Source: Atrichornis clamosus (lineage: Eukaryota > Chordata > Aves > Passeriformes > Menuridae). Taken from it: a stretch of DNA of 64,000 bases. The position numbers and the translations under genes were made by a program. The notes under the pieces are model-generated. The model saw only the letters and a program-made list of their open reading frames with translations. It searched no databases and was not told the origin of the DNA. The DNA is taken from NCBI GenBank assembly GCA_013400975.1, contig WBMZ01005416.1, positions 58,785 through 122,784 on the forward strand, given 5' to 3'. Shown here one piece after another: positions 12,101-23,400 of the stretch (its first letter is position 1; each line of letters opens with the position of its first letter).

Positions 12101-15100
12101 CGAGTTTCTGAGGGAAAAGACCATTTCCAGGGGTCCCTGCTTCTGTTTAGAGTGAAACACAGGAACAGGTGACAGAACAGGAATAAATTACAATTTGCTG
12201 GGGAGTTGTGTGTTTCTCAGCAAAGGCCAACCAAAGCCCCTCCACCTTTTTGCCACACCATCAGGACACGGACCAGCACAGATCTGAACATGGCAGGGCT
12301 GCATCAGCCCAGTACTGACAGGCTCAAGCTCTGAGGAAGGCTGATGGGTTTGGACACAGTAATGTGCTACTGTGGCTTCATGGCTTCTGGATCAGAGCAG
12401 GCCAGGGTTTCACCTGGGACACAGAGAGACTCAGCCCCTAGAGAAGCCTGATGTGCCAAGAGGGCTGTGCAAATGTCGATGGGCCACCTCAGAGCCAGCC
12501 CCCTTGGACAGTGTGCTCTTTATCTTCACCAAGTCACCCTTTCCTGACTGCCCAGTATTTTCAGGGGAGCTGTGCCAATTCATTTATTACAGTTAGTCCA
12601 CCATTTTGTAGTGAAGTATGAAGCAGAATTATTAAAAGATATACTTTAGGATGTGCATTCTATTGTTTTTAAGCATCCTCTGGAGATGTGAAAACATGGC
12701 CAGAAAAATAACTTTGATGTGCTGCTCCCTTTCAACAGTGGAGTTTTGCCTTGCATGTTAATGTGTGTGTTTTCATGCCTCAGCTACACTAACTGTACTC
12801 CTTTCCTGTTCTATTTATTTTGGAAGCAATATATGTTTACTAAATCAGTTGAAAACTCTTAATGATCAGTTCATAGAATACTAATGTGGATTCAAATTAC
12901 TTTCACATGAATCAGGACAAATTAAAAAATACTATTTGTACATAAACTGCTTCAAATCCATGTCACAAGAATTCTAGTATCCTGAAATAAAGATTCCTCT
13001 TTTTAAAACTTTTTTAAGACCTCATTGGATAGTTAAATTGATCAAAAAGGTGTGGGGACAAGAACGCAGGGATTATCCATGGTTCATGTAACAAAGAGAA
13101 TGAATAAACCCTGTGTATGTGTGGCAAAGGGGACGGTATCAAAACCAGTTGCACCACAAGCAATGCCTCTTCCACGTGCCTGAAAAGGAAGAAGGAGACA
13201 TGTAAGTGCAAGCAAAAGAGTTGTGACATGGGTGCAGCCAGCCCTGACTCATAGTCTGAGAAATAGGTGTGAAAACTGACCACTGGTAACCTACATCGAC
13301 ACTGGGTCAAAATGTTTGCAACTGAAATTTTTATTGCATCCCAGAAAATTCAGGCACACTCCAAAGATGAACTGATTTCAGTGACATTTCAGCATGATCC
13401 TGCCTTGATCTGAAACAAGGCTGTGTTTCAGAACTGCCTTTCAAGTGTGGCTTGTAGTCTCAAGAACTTCCAAACTATGAAATTCCTCCAGGTTTTAGTG
13501 GAGGAGAATAACCCAATTTAGTGGCCTCCACTGGGGAAAAGCAGACAAGTGCGGTGTTGCAGTACACACGCTGTTTGGGAGCAGTGTGCTAGCTAAGCAT
13601 ATGCCATGCCCACCGGCCATACCTGCTCACAGGTGACAAGGAACACACCACCTCTGGCAAACCAGGCTTCACGGTTCTGCAGCTCACAGAAAGGCTGCTT
13701 TTCCCCATCTGTTAAAATCTGCCCTTTCCCAGCTCCCAGAAGTTGGAAATTAACCTCTTAGTGTTTTACCACACAGGAATATGCACGTGTTGTGCTACCC
13801 AAACCCTTCGGACATGGATGTATCGTGATAATGCACACGGTGATTGCTGAGCAGGTCCAACCAGCATCGCTGAACAAATCAATATTGGAGGGTAAAATCT
13901 GTTCTGGTAGGTAAACTGCAGCTGCACCAGGGCACTTGCTAGATCCCAGTGCAGTGAAGATGCAGACACAGTCCAGTTCTGGGCACGCTGTCCTGTGCTC
14001 TCTCCTTTTGCCTGGTAGAAAGCAGACAGCCCACAGTAAGGACACTAATTACTGCATTGCCTCCTACACTCACCCATGAGGAGCTAGGGGATACTAATTT
14101 ATCTCTGCTCACCTTTCCCTTATTCATGAAGGAATAATTGTGGGCACAGCATTTCCTTAACCACAGCTGTCCTGAATTGTGGTTTAGGAATGTAAGGCAG
14201 GATGTCAGGCTGGGTTTGCCTCTCCCACTATTGTTTTGCAGAGACCAGGTAGAACATTCAGCTGTTCCTTTACTCTTTTCTTTTTTTTAATATGAAAAAG
14301 CTACTTTATCATGGATATCTTATGCATGACAATTAAGACTCATTTAGGAGACTATCAGAAGGAATAAGCTCTCCAGCCTACTCTATTTCATTCAAGACAA
14401 TTTTATCTAGCCAATTTTTAACAAATTTAAAACATTGCCCATATCTACTGTAGCTATGAGGCACTGGTAATCAAGTCAAGCACCATTGACTATGAGAATA
14501 GTGAACTGTATAAAATGACTTCTCAGCATTATGTAGTGTCACAGCACAATTTAAATAACATGTTCATTATTCAAGGTCTCATAATTTGTACATATAGAAA
14601 TAGATATGAGGAGCTGAAAGAGGCTTCCAAGCTCTCAACAGTTAAATAAGCAACCTGTATCAATACAACTGTACTGTACATTCTTTAAACATCTGATAGG
14701 TTGTTGGAAAGTCCTTTTAAAATGAAATCCAGTAATACAAAGTGCTAATTTAAGCTGAGAGATGCATATACAGATGGCTATTACACATTGACGCTGCTTT
14801 TACAGGAATGAACAGATTTGAGAGAAACTGTGCTTTCTGGGTAGGAATCTCAGACATTGTTATTATATTGATGTACAAAAGGGCTCTTACAATTGTGATT
14901 ATAGAAATCTAATATTAAAGTCATGCTCTTTTCTATGATTTTAGTGCATGTAGATATTTGTTTCTGTGCAAGATGGAATTTATCACTGAGGTTATTGTCT
15001 TGATTTTCATATGCATTTAGAAAGTGGAATTGTTGCAATCACATTCTATCTGACAGTTCTGATAGAAACGTGGATGAAGCAGAGTATTCCACAGTTTTTT

Positions 15101-15315
15101 TATAGTACTCAAACCCAGTCTCAGAATTTCCTGTAGCTCAATAATTTCATATTATACTTAGAGTAATGGGATTTACAAAATATAAATATATGACCATTAA
15201 TATTGAAATCAAATGTACAGATATGTTAACCTGAGCTGTTTATGAGTAATTTTAAAATAAATGTACCAATTTAATACTTGCTTGTGTACTTTGAACAAGG
15301 CCAATAAATTTGGCA
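9119..15315. other. unassigned non-coding DNA
   Basis: About 6.2 kb in which I recognise no gene, RNA gene or clear repeat family. Open frames are all below about 100 codons. The segment alternates between AT-rich (10.2-10.9, 12.6-13.0, 14.3-15.3 kb) and moderately GC-richer parts (11.2-12.5 and 13.5-14.2 kb). Old, strongly diverged repeats could be hidden here. Confidence 0.5.
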
Positions 15316-15522
15316 AAAACTATTTCTACGCTATGAGGGCAATGAGACAACTAAACTTGTTGCCCAGAGAAGCTGTGGCTGCCCCATCCCTGGAAGTGTT
15401 CAAGGCCAGGCTGGATGCAGCGTTGAGAAACCTGGCCTAGTGGAAGTTGTCTGTGACAAGAAGAACTAGATGATCTTTAAGGTCCCTTCAAACCCAAAAG
15501 ATTTTATGGGTCAGTGATTCAA
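15316..15522 (+). mobile_element. CR1 LINE, truncated 3' end
   Basis: The stretch carries the conserved CR1 3' segment: TTGCCCAGAGAAGCTGTGGC at about 15359, then CCCCATCCCTGGAAGTGTTC, AAGGCCAGGCTGGATG, and near the end CTAGATGATCTTTAAGGTCC followed by CTTCAAACCCAAAAGATT. CR1 is the main avian non-LTR retrotransposon, and copies are typically 5'-truncated like this one. Several mismatches to the general family pattern show an older copy. No coding capacity remains. The orientation is plus, and the 5' boundary is approximate. Confidence 0.95.
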
Positions 15523-16879
15523 TTTAACAAAGACAAACCAAACGACAAAAAGACAAACACAAAAAGAAAAAAGTCTAACAGTTTTCACCCATCAATTCTT
15601 GCCAAAGCAGAAGAATTTCAGAAGTCTTTCCTACACCAAATACTTCCCCTCTTGGGACCCGTTATCTGTGTCTGCTGAATTTAAATTTTGAGAGATGAAT
15701 TTATGCCATGCTGCTAAGTATCTCAGCAGAAAACATTTCTCCTCCTTTTCTGAGAAAAAAGTCTGTGTCTCTAGACAGAGCCAGGGCAGACAGCTGTGTT
15801 CCCTCCTTACTGAGGAACAGATGAGAAACACTGTCCTCTTATGACTGACACTGGAGCAAGACTTTCAGAAACCTGGCATTTCTGGGGCATTCCCGAGTTT
15901 ACTATTCACTCACTGCTGACCTCACAAAGCAGCCTTCCCAAAAGAAAACACAATTTACACAGCTCAGAACACACAGAGAGGTCCATGTGTTCCTCTTGCT
16001 GAGTAGTCCTGCCCAGACACCCATTTGCCACTGGGCAGGGATTGAAAATATTCTTGAAGCCTTATAAGGCTTTACTGTGCCATTTTCCATCTTCATTGAT
16101 AGTCCAAGGTTTGCCTTTTGTCTTTTAGTCCCACACATGAATACATAGGCTGCCTACACCACTCCCTGTGTTTCAACAAATTCTCACTCCTATTGCCTTG
16201 CCCAGTCTATACAACAGAAAGCCAGTTGTGCCTGATGTGAACATAATTCTTCCTGAATCTCTCTGTTGCCCTTTCCTAATTTCTTCCTGCCTTTTATTTC
16301 ATCATGTCACATAGAATTTGTTTTATAGTTTTGCCTTGGCATTGTTATCATGCCACGTCCTATATTGAAAGCATCCTCTCTGTCTTAATACTTTTGAATG
16401 TTTAAAGCTAGTGAAGCTTTAAACCAATCTTTAGGCATTTCTCCCACTGGTTCATGGCAAACCCTCACGTGGAATTTCTTTTTCATGCTGATCACTTCTC
16501 CATACACAATCCTTCCTGAATCCTTGTTCATGACTCAGGGGGAGATATTTCATATTTACCAATGGATAAGAGCACACACGAACTCTCACCTACTCCAGCA
16601 GGTCTTGCAGTGCCTTGATTAAGTATTGTTGTTTTACTTCAGCATCTCAAACCAGGCTGCGGCTCTCCTGCCAAACATACCTGCTTCACAGTACGTCCTC
16701 ATCCTCTTCTGGGTACTCCTGCCACAATTCAGCTGCACAGTTGAATGCTGTTCCTCTGCACATCCTGATTTCCTCTAGCAGAAAAACTGCTCTTCTACAA
16801 AGTCCTCCAGCCTGGACAGCCAGGAGATCATGATTACAGGAATACTGTGGAAAACACTTTCCCAACGGGGCACTAACCA
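15523..16879. other. unassigned non-coding DNA
   Basis: Begins with an A-rich stretch just after the CR1 tail (15536-15575). The rest is unassigned: no gene or repeat family recognised, and the open frames (78 codons or fewer) look random. Pyrimidine-rich text at 16.15-16.85 kb might be antisense to an old LINE, but I could not establish this. Confidence 0.45.
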
Positions 16880-16950
16880 GTACCCTGATGCTGGTGTAAA
16901 CTGGCTTTACTGAGGTCAGGTGAACTGCATGAAGTTGTAGTGGATTTGGC
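16880..16950. repeat. ancient amniote inverted-repeat-type element, fragment
   Basis: The text around GCTGGTGTAAACTGGCTTTA and ACTGAGGTCAGGTGAACTGC follows the layout of an old amniote repeat (gctggtgtaaa, then taactccactgaagtcagtgg, then ttacaccagc-like) that is abundant in turtles and crocodilians and thin in birds. Assignment is from remembered consensus layout rather than alignment. It is non-coding and has no transposase. Confidence 0.5.
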
Positions 16951-17108
16951 ATTTAGAATTATCTGGCTATTAAAAAAACCGCACCAGGCCATGTCATTCA
17001 GTCAGTGAGCATATCCTGTGTTCCTACATCTCCTCTGCTGTCTGTGATGCTCTTTTGGATAGCTAGCTATGGACATGAACATCTCCCCATAGGTCAGACT
17101 CAAATCCA

Positions 17109-17690
17109 TCCTTGCCCCCTGTCCTGTCTTTGAGCTATTAGTAGGAGATTCTTAGAGGACAAGAATAAGAAACTGGACAAATCAGAAATGCCTGTGTGTA
17201 CTCTCTCAGCTTCCAGCAATCAGCTGCTTAGAGGACTGAACTGGAGCTTGCCAGAGTACCATCATGTTAATAGTCCCCCATGGACCTATCGTCAGTAATA
17301 TATCTTATTTTTTTGAACTTGTAACATCCTGTGGAATGAGTTCCACAAAATAATTATGCCCTGCATGACAAAAGTTTGCTTTAAATTCCCTGTGTGATTA
17401 TAACATTGGAACCCCCTTAGGTCCTGTATTGTCAGAAACAATGCATTAGTCACTCCCTAATCACTTTCTCCATGACACTCATTACTGTGCACATCTCTGT
17501 CTTTTTCCCTTTAGTGAATCCTCTGAAGGGTCTAGATTGTTTACTGTCTCTCTGTTATATTTCCTTATATCTTCCTAGTTCTATCCCTTTGAAACACAAA
17601 AAGCAACCAAATACAAGATGCAAGATGAGGGCACATTAGAAAAGTGCATGGCATATATTTTAACATTTGATTTGACAGGCCTTGATTGCG
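17109..17690 (-). mobile_element. old CR1-clade LINE 3' region, antisense
   Basis: Reading the plus strand, the ordered landmarks of an old CR1/L3-type tail in reverse orientation appear: CCCCCATGGACCTAT (about 17275), AACATCCTGTGGAATGAGTT then CCACA (about 17324), TCACTTTCTCCATGACACTC (about 17461), and near the end ATACAAGATGCAAGATGAGG (about 17611), corresponding to the reverse-transcriptase side of the element. The run of collinear matches over more than 500 bases makes chance unlikely, although each block is well diverged. It is fossil sequence with no open reading frame. Family naming within the CR1 clade is not possible by eye. Confidence 0.75.
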
Positions 17691-19584
17691 ACTAAATTGT
17701 ACTTAGCAAGTACACCACTAGGACAAAAATCCAAACAAAAATTAAAATGGTAGTGGCTAACAAATGGTAATAGTAATAAACAGACTGGTTTCTCAAGGAA
17801 TGATGTGAAACAAAACAATAAAATAAACAGGTGGAATAAAACATAATCACGAGATTTCCAAAACTAAACAGTCAGTTCTTATTCCCAACACCTAATGACA
17901 GCTCCTTTGCTCTGGGAGGAAATTCTCAAAGTTTACCACTTCAGGGGAATGAAAAATAAAGGGAAATGCAGAGTTGACTCTTGAGGTCCCTGTGATACAG
18001 CAGACAATTGCATCTGCTCTGCTATTGACCCCTTGAACAGGGTTTCAGAAAATCCATGCATTTAAGAAACACTACATGACAGCTTATTACTGCCTAGAAC
18101 TGTCACTTATCTCTGGCTGCAAGTGACTCAGCTGAACAAATATCACCTCATACATTATCATGTGTCTGTTAGCCACAAGATTGGTTCTCTTATGCATGGT
18201 CAGCACAACACTTTTTCTCTTCTGAAGGAAAATGCAAAAAGATATCTTTAGGCTGAACAGCTCAGTATTTTCATAAAACACTTCCAGAGGCAGCTGCACC
18301 CTGGGCAGTTTCCACGCACCTGTACCAGGAGCTGGGGTCCTCAGCAATGCTTGCTTTGTGCTGGCAAACTCTGCCATTCCTCTCTCACCCGCAGTGGACC
18401 GAGGCAGCTCTTCACTAAGACGAAGCATGTGTGCAGGCACAGTCAGCTGACAGGAGGCAAAGTCCCAGCAAGGATGCGACAGTCTGTGACCACTTCTGTC
18501 CCCTCACAGCCCGAGTCTCATGCAGTCTGTGTGGCCATTGCAACTGCCTGGCTCTCACATGTTTTTTCTTATTTTTTCCCCAGTGAAAAAAAACTTTCTC
18601 TTAAAAAAAAAGACTTTCATACAGCAGTCAGTAACCAATTTAACAGCCAGTGACTGAGGCAACTTCACTGGGATCTGGAATTGCTTCTAACTGAGAATTA
18701 GTACCCTTAATGACCTGCAGAGTTAAGCAACCAGGCCCATGTCTAGTGCACAGACCCCGTGCAAGTGACAAAGACCCAGACAAGCTGTCAATAATTACGC
18801 AAGGACATACTCCCACATAACCTGCTCGGTGTAACAGAAAGCATTGCTCTTTTCTTTGATCTTTTGAGTCAGTGGACATTTGGATATTCTTCTAGGAAAC
18901 ACTCATGTGCCAATTCTCTTCTGTTATCATTAAGAAAACAATAAACTGGTTAAGCAGGTGCCTCTTGTTCTGCTGGCTTTACTCATCTAAAAGCTCATCT
19001 TTTAATTGACAGGTAGCTATAGCAAAATCCTTAAAATGTGTGTGAAAAGAGCTTCTTTCCCTATGCTTCCAAAGAGAGATGGAAAAGTGGAGTGAGCTAT
19101 TACTTATTAGCGACTGAATCAGTGTTTCAAATTCCTTCTCAAGCAGTAAAGCACCTGTGCCTAACCCCAGTGAACACCCACCCCACTAAAGGATGTATGG
19201 TAAAGTCTCTTCTCTGATGGGAATTTTAAAGAGACTTTTATGGAACTCATTCACAGAGTATGGTCATGGGAGGAGGCAAAGAAAGGCTGTGTAAAACAGT
19301 CTTGGTACTGGCTCATGGCGTGGGACATACAGTGGTGCAGGGAAGGAGGAGAAAAAGATTTTGGTATCCATCTGAATTTAGGTGGTCAGGGAAAGGGCTT
19401 GAATATACCCTCCAGAGTAGGTGGTGTGAAAAGTTGGCAAAAGCAGCTTTTCACTCAAATAAAATGAAGGAGCTGCAGACATAGAGAAATTCAGAGTGGG
19501 GAAGAACCACATATATATATATTTTTCTTTAACAAGGCTGACATAATTTTTTCAGCTGTCAAAAAATTTGGTTGCAAAAAATGA
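17691..19584. other. unassigned non-coding DNA
   Basis: No gene recognised. Open frames of 117 codons (minus, 18087-18440) and 100 codons (plus, 18351-18653) overlap each other and match nothing known. A short (TA)n run sits at 19511-19521. Confidence 0.5.
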
Positions 19585-19620
19585 TTGCATTTGCATTTTG
19601 AATTAATTTGCATTTTGCAT
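19585..19620. promoter_or_regulatory. cluster of four TTGCAT octamer-half sites
   Basis: TTGCAT begins at 19585, 19591, 19608 and 19615; the second and third sites extend to the octamer-like ATTTGCAT. POU-domain factors bind ATGCAAAT/ATTTGCAT, so four sites in 36 bp could form a binding cluster. The surroundings are AT-rich and partly repetitive, so slippage of a TTTGCAT unit is an equally simple explanation. Function is inference only. Confidence 0.3.
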
Positions 19621-20024
19621 TACATTCTGTTAAAGAACAACTCTACTCAAAATGAATAACAATAAAGCATATTAAAAAACACTGTTATTGGTTATCATAT
19701 CTCAATATGGGTGTATGCAGTAGTTTTTCCAGTACTTCTATTTTTTTTTTTTGCCTTTTGACTGCATTCAGAATGGGAATTGATGAAAATATATTAATCG
19801 GTACAGGAGAGAAAATACTTCAAATATTTTAAATCGGCTACTTTAAAGGTCTAAAAAGAAAAAAATTGGTCAAATAACCATGGGAGAGATTGGGATTGGT
19901 TAGTTATAATGTGCTATTTGAATCAGCTTGTAAAAAGAAGTAATATTTTTAAAAAGGTTTTAATACAGGCTGACACCAAGTCAGATATGTCAGAAGAGAG
20001 AATGTAGGTCACACTAACAACACA
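19621..20024. other. AT-rich non-coding DNA
   Basis: Contains a T-rich run near 19741-19752 and AT-rich text; it may include the highly diverged 5' continuation of the CR1-type fragment that follows, but that cannot be resolved by eye. Confidence 0.4.
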
Positions 20025-20275
20025 GAATACCATATCCTGAAATGCAGTGACACTGAAAAGGACTTCAGAAAATCAATTTACCATGAATTCCCTATGCAAT
20101 CTATGGGCTAAGGTTAATGCAATACTTGCATGATTATGCAGGAGACCATGATATTACAGGTATGTATCACTGATGGGACCAGCACTGCTATGTCCGGTCC
20201 TGATATCCAATTTTCAAATCATGATGATCCTGGAATATTGCAAGGGAATCAAGAATGGGTCACTAAATTAATCAA
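20025..20275 (+). mobile_element. old CR1-clade LINE fragment, downstream of the RT domain
   Basis: Ordered landmarks of the CR1 ORF2 C-terminal region are present in sense orientation: GCAGTGACACTGAAAAGGAC (corresponding to the SDSEKDLG-type motif), GGTTAATGCAATACTTGCAT (the 'aaaRANAILGCI' stretch), CTGGAATATTGC-like text and TTCAAATCATGATGATC. Stop codons and indels interrupt every frame. It belongs to the part of ORF2 immediately C-terminal of the YADD-bearing domain. It is older than the two CR1 tails elsewhere in the window. Confidence 0.65.
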
Positions 20276-21619
20276 AACTGTGGAAGCCTAACGTGTGCAT
20301 AACAGGCTACACAGACACTCCCAGCAAAAGGGCATGGAAAACTCACCACAGTGTCAGTGAAGTGCTGGGAAGGGAAACTCCTGACACCAGGGGACTTGCA
20401 GCTGGGGAGCAAAGCCACAAAAGTAAGTAATTAAGAAAGAGAAGGTAGACAAATGCAGGTTGGAAAAAAAAATTATTTGTTCTTTTAAAACGTAAAATAA
20501 GTATTAGGTTAAAATCAAGTGCTTGAGAGCAGTGGGTGTAATAAGCTGATGTCTTTCCAGTAAGAATGAGTGCCTTTACAAAAGATACACTGCAGCTTGT
20601 CTGGGACCTGGGGCTGAAATCACATGGCTGGCATGATGCAAGAAATAACACTAGATGTTCTTAATAACCATGAAGCCTCAAACCCATAATGTATTCACTA
20701 GACTATGAATATTTTGACACAAAGAGGAAGCAGAAGTCAAGGAAAAACAAATGTTTATGTTTACATGGTCAGCTGTTTACCAGTCAGTTTTCAAAGCAGA
20801 AGAACTCCCATCAGGTGAAACCAAAACAAAAATAGACATGCTACTGTCTTTAAAAATGCAGGACAGAAATTAGGTCTGTGAAAAAAAAATGTTTTGACTC
20901 TTGCTTGTGAAAAGAAGCAATATTTTCTTACATGCACACAGAGAGAGGCACAAAGCCAAGAAGTAGGAGGACTGAAGGAGGGACAAATGAGCGTATAAGG
21001 ATGATGTTTTCAAAGATCCCAAATATTTTATTTACACCTGTATTCAAAAGAGGATTTTAAGCAGTCATTTCAGCACATCTTATCTCCCATGTAAAAAAAC
21101 CCAAACCAATATTAAAGCCTGTTATCAAGGCAGTAAGTGCTGCAACATTTGCATTTAGGAGCAACAGATCTCCAGAACTGGCTTGTGTGCATGCAAATAT
21201 TTTCAAGGAAGTGTCGGAGTAACTAATTAAAAACCCCTACATACTTGCTCATTACCATCAGCTGCTGGAAAGCTGGAAGCTGCTATGTGAGTACTAGCTT
21301 TAAAAAACGTATTGAGCCAGCCTTGAAATTTTCAGCCTACTAAACTTTATCAGCAGGAAAACAAAACTCTTAAAACAAAGTATGAAAAGAACCAGACTGT
21401 CATTATGGAAAAGAGACATAATAGTGCAGAGTTTTAAAAAAGAAAATAAGACACAGAATGTAACAAACTGCCTCAAGTACATCTGATTAATCTACTGCTC
21501 TTTCTAAAATCAGCTGATAGCCTTCATCACAAAAAGTGACAAAGGGAACAAAACCAACTTGGGAAGTAAAAATCACCAAAGAAGAAGAAGAAGAAAAGGC
21601 TTTCAACTGCTTTGACAAT
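20276..21619. other. unassigned non-coding DNA between two CR1 fragments
   Basis: No gene recognised. The open frames are short (102 codons at most, minus 20343-20651). A GAA trinucleotide run lies at 21581-21595, directly before the next CR1 fragment. Confidence 0.5.
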
Positions 21620-21862
21620 GAGGTGACTCAAAGAACTGTGTTAGGTACAGCACTGTTTAATATGTTAGCAAACAGGAGAAGGGGCTTAAAAATGCAGCTG
21701 ATAACATTGGAATTTGATACAATTATTGAGACTTGTCTAATATTATGAGAATATTATGAACCACTTCAGAAGGACCTAATAAACTAACTAAATAGGCAAG
21801 GAGACGGCAAATAAAGGTCACTGGAGAGAGAGACATGTGAATGCATATTAGAAAGAATTTCT
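21620..21862 (+). mobile_element. old CR1-clade LINE fragment, reverse transcriptase remnant
   Basis: In the plus frame that is open from 21,536 to 21,748 the protein reads QRTVLGTALFNML, which corresponds to the CR1 reverse transcriptase block 'QGSVLGPVLFNIF'. It is followed by LEFDTII where the catalytic FADDTKL-type motif would stand. The catalytic Asp pair is lost (one D remains) and the QG is changed to QR, so the enzyme is dead. Downstream nucleotides still show the GAACCACTTCAGAAGGACCT block (the 'LQRDL' helix) and GAATGCATATTAGAAAGAAT (the 'VMHIGR'-type end of the domain). No other retroelement domain is present. Sense orientation. Confidence 0.75.
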
Positions 21863-22339
21863 CCCATGCATCTGTGCTAAAAGGCTGGCAGTGACACCGC
21901 CTTCGAGCACATACAAAACCGTGTTTGTGGGTAGTGCTATTGACAGTGCTGGAAGAGCTCGGGTAGGAAACGAAGCCCTGCTCTGGATCAGGACCTCTGC
22001 TGAATTTGTGGCCGTTGTGGGGGGAGGTGGAAGGGAGTAAAACCGTGGGCAGCTGGCCGACAATCTGTCCATGGGCAAGAGCAGGCAAAGAAATACAGCA
22101 AAACAAAACATGCTCCTTCTGCTTCACCATAAACAATTCGACCACAAAAAGAAAGACTAGGTACACACTAAACTAGGAAAGAGCGAGGCCATTACAATTT
22201 CATGTTGTAAAGGAGTGATTTGGCCTTTCTGCTCAGCACAGCCCAAGGAATTGCAGAAATGAAATGGGTCCCAGAAGAGGCCACAGAAATGATTAGCTCG
22301 CTGAGGAGAGAGCAGAGGGATGCTCACCTCCAGTGACGC
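21863..22339. other. unassigned non-coding DNA
   Basis: No gene or repeat recognised. A 147-codon minus-strand frame (21723-22166) runs across the CR1 remnant and adjacent DNA; its sequence is unrelated to any family I know, and overlap with the antisense of a LINE argues against coding. Confidence 0.5.
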
Positions 22340-22450
22340 ATCCGTCCGCTCCCTGCAAGAGCCGAGCTGGGATCAGGAGACCCTGGTAAGGAGCTGTAGC
22401 AAATTACCCCGGGGAATTACCCCGGGGACCCGGGGGAGGGTCGGAAAAGG
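22340..22450. other. small CpG/GC-rich patch with 13-bp tandem duplication
   Basis: The composition shifts sharply to GC-rich text with several CpGs. AATTACCCCGGGG is tandemly duplicated at 22402-22414 and 22415-22427. A good splice-donor match, CTG|GTAAGG, sits at 22383-22391 on the plus strand. The patch could be a small promoter/first exon of an unannotated transcript or simply a GC-rich island with a slippage duplication. No coding frame is convincing. Confidence 0.4.
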
Positions 22451-23099
22451 TATGTGATGGAGCCATATTTTCCTGCAGTGCTCCCAGCCCCTGTGGAGAG
22501 GGCTTGTCCCAGGGAGACTGCTAGACCTCACAACCTCAGAACCGGCATCGGGACCCCACTGTGGGGACCACAGCTGAGGAGGTCAGGCTGGTGTGAGTGT
22601 CTTCATCCCCTCACGCCAGAAAAACCTGCCAGCACAGGAGATTTTGAAGCCTGTTTCAGGGTAAGGGCCAAATGCCTTAAGCACTTCATCACTGTAGCTG
22701 AACTCCAGAGATGCTGGAATAACACTGGCTTCATTTATGTGAAAACAGGGGCTTCGTGCAGGCTGACTACACAGCAAGTTTTAAGACTAAACAAAATGGT
22801 TCTATCTTCATAATGGAAAAAATAACATTTTATCATGACGAAGTTTCTGAAAATATTAGTGACAAACCACAAAGTGTTCAGTATTTTCTGCTATAACAAG
22901 CAGATACCGAATAAGAAAATCTGTGTGTTTCACATTATGCTTTTATGTATTGTGCATTGAGCTCGCCTAAGAGCTAAACAGCATTTGATTTGTGCCTAAC
23001 AATAAATAGAAAAAGGATTGCCAATTAAGAATGTGGGGCAGCTATTTTTAACGAAATGTTTTTAAACTTTTGGCTAAGTACGAGAGAAAGGCAGTGCCA
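22451..23099. other. unassigned sequence between two CpG-rich patches
   Basis: Includes a 119-codon plus frame (22454-22813) whose product resembles nothing known. The middle part (22.8-23.05 kb) is AT-rich. No repeat recognised. Confidence 0.45.
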
Positions 23100-23400
23100 T
23101 CTGTCGGGGAAACGCGGCCGGTTCAGGGACCGCGCGGGCTCGGCGCTGCTGCGCCTTGGGGAGAACAAAAGCCCGGCTGGGCTCGGGAACGAGCCTGGTT
23201 TGACGCGGGATAAACTTTTGCTGATGAATAGAAAGGAGAGGCAAAACAATCTAGAGGCATTCAACACTCGGCTGTATCAACCAGCAGCTATTAGATGTAT
23301 TTAACACCTTCGTGCTCTTTCTCAGCAGCAGTTTCGGATGCGCCGAGACCGAACGAGTGGCACAGGGTGATGGGGCGAGCAGGACAGAAGTCACGGCAGG
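23100..23400. promoter_or_regulatory. small CpG-rich island-like patch
   Basis: About 15 CpG dinucleotides fall within roughly 115 bp (23103-23217, around AAACGCGGCCGG and GACCGCGCGGGCTCGGCGC), with a second cluster near 23335-23400. Such CpG density is striking against the CpG-poor surroundings and usually means the DNA is unmethylated in the germline, as at promoters. There is no TATA box or recognisable exon. It could be the promoter of a non-coding RNA, an orphan CpG island, or an enhancer. Confidence 0.4.

Noticed and set aside
21723..22166. 147-codon minus frame
   Set aside because: Runs antisense through the CR1 reverse transcriptase fossil and matches nothing known.
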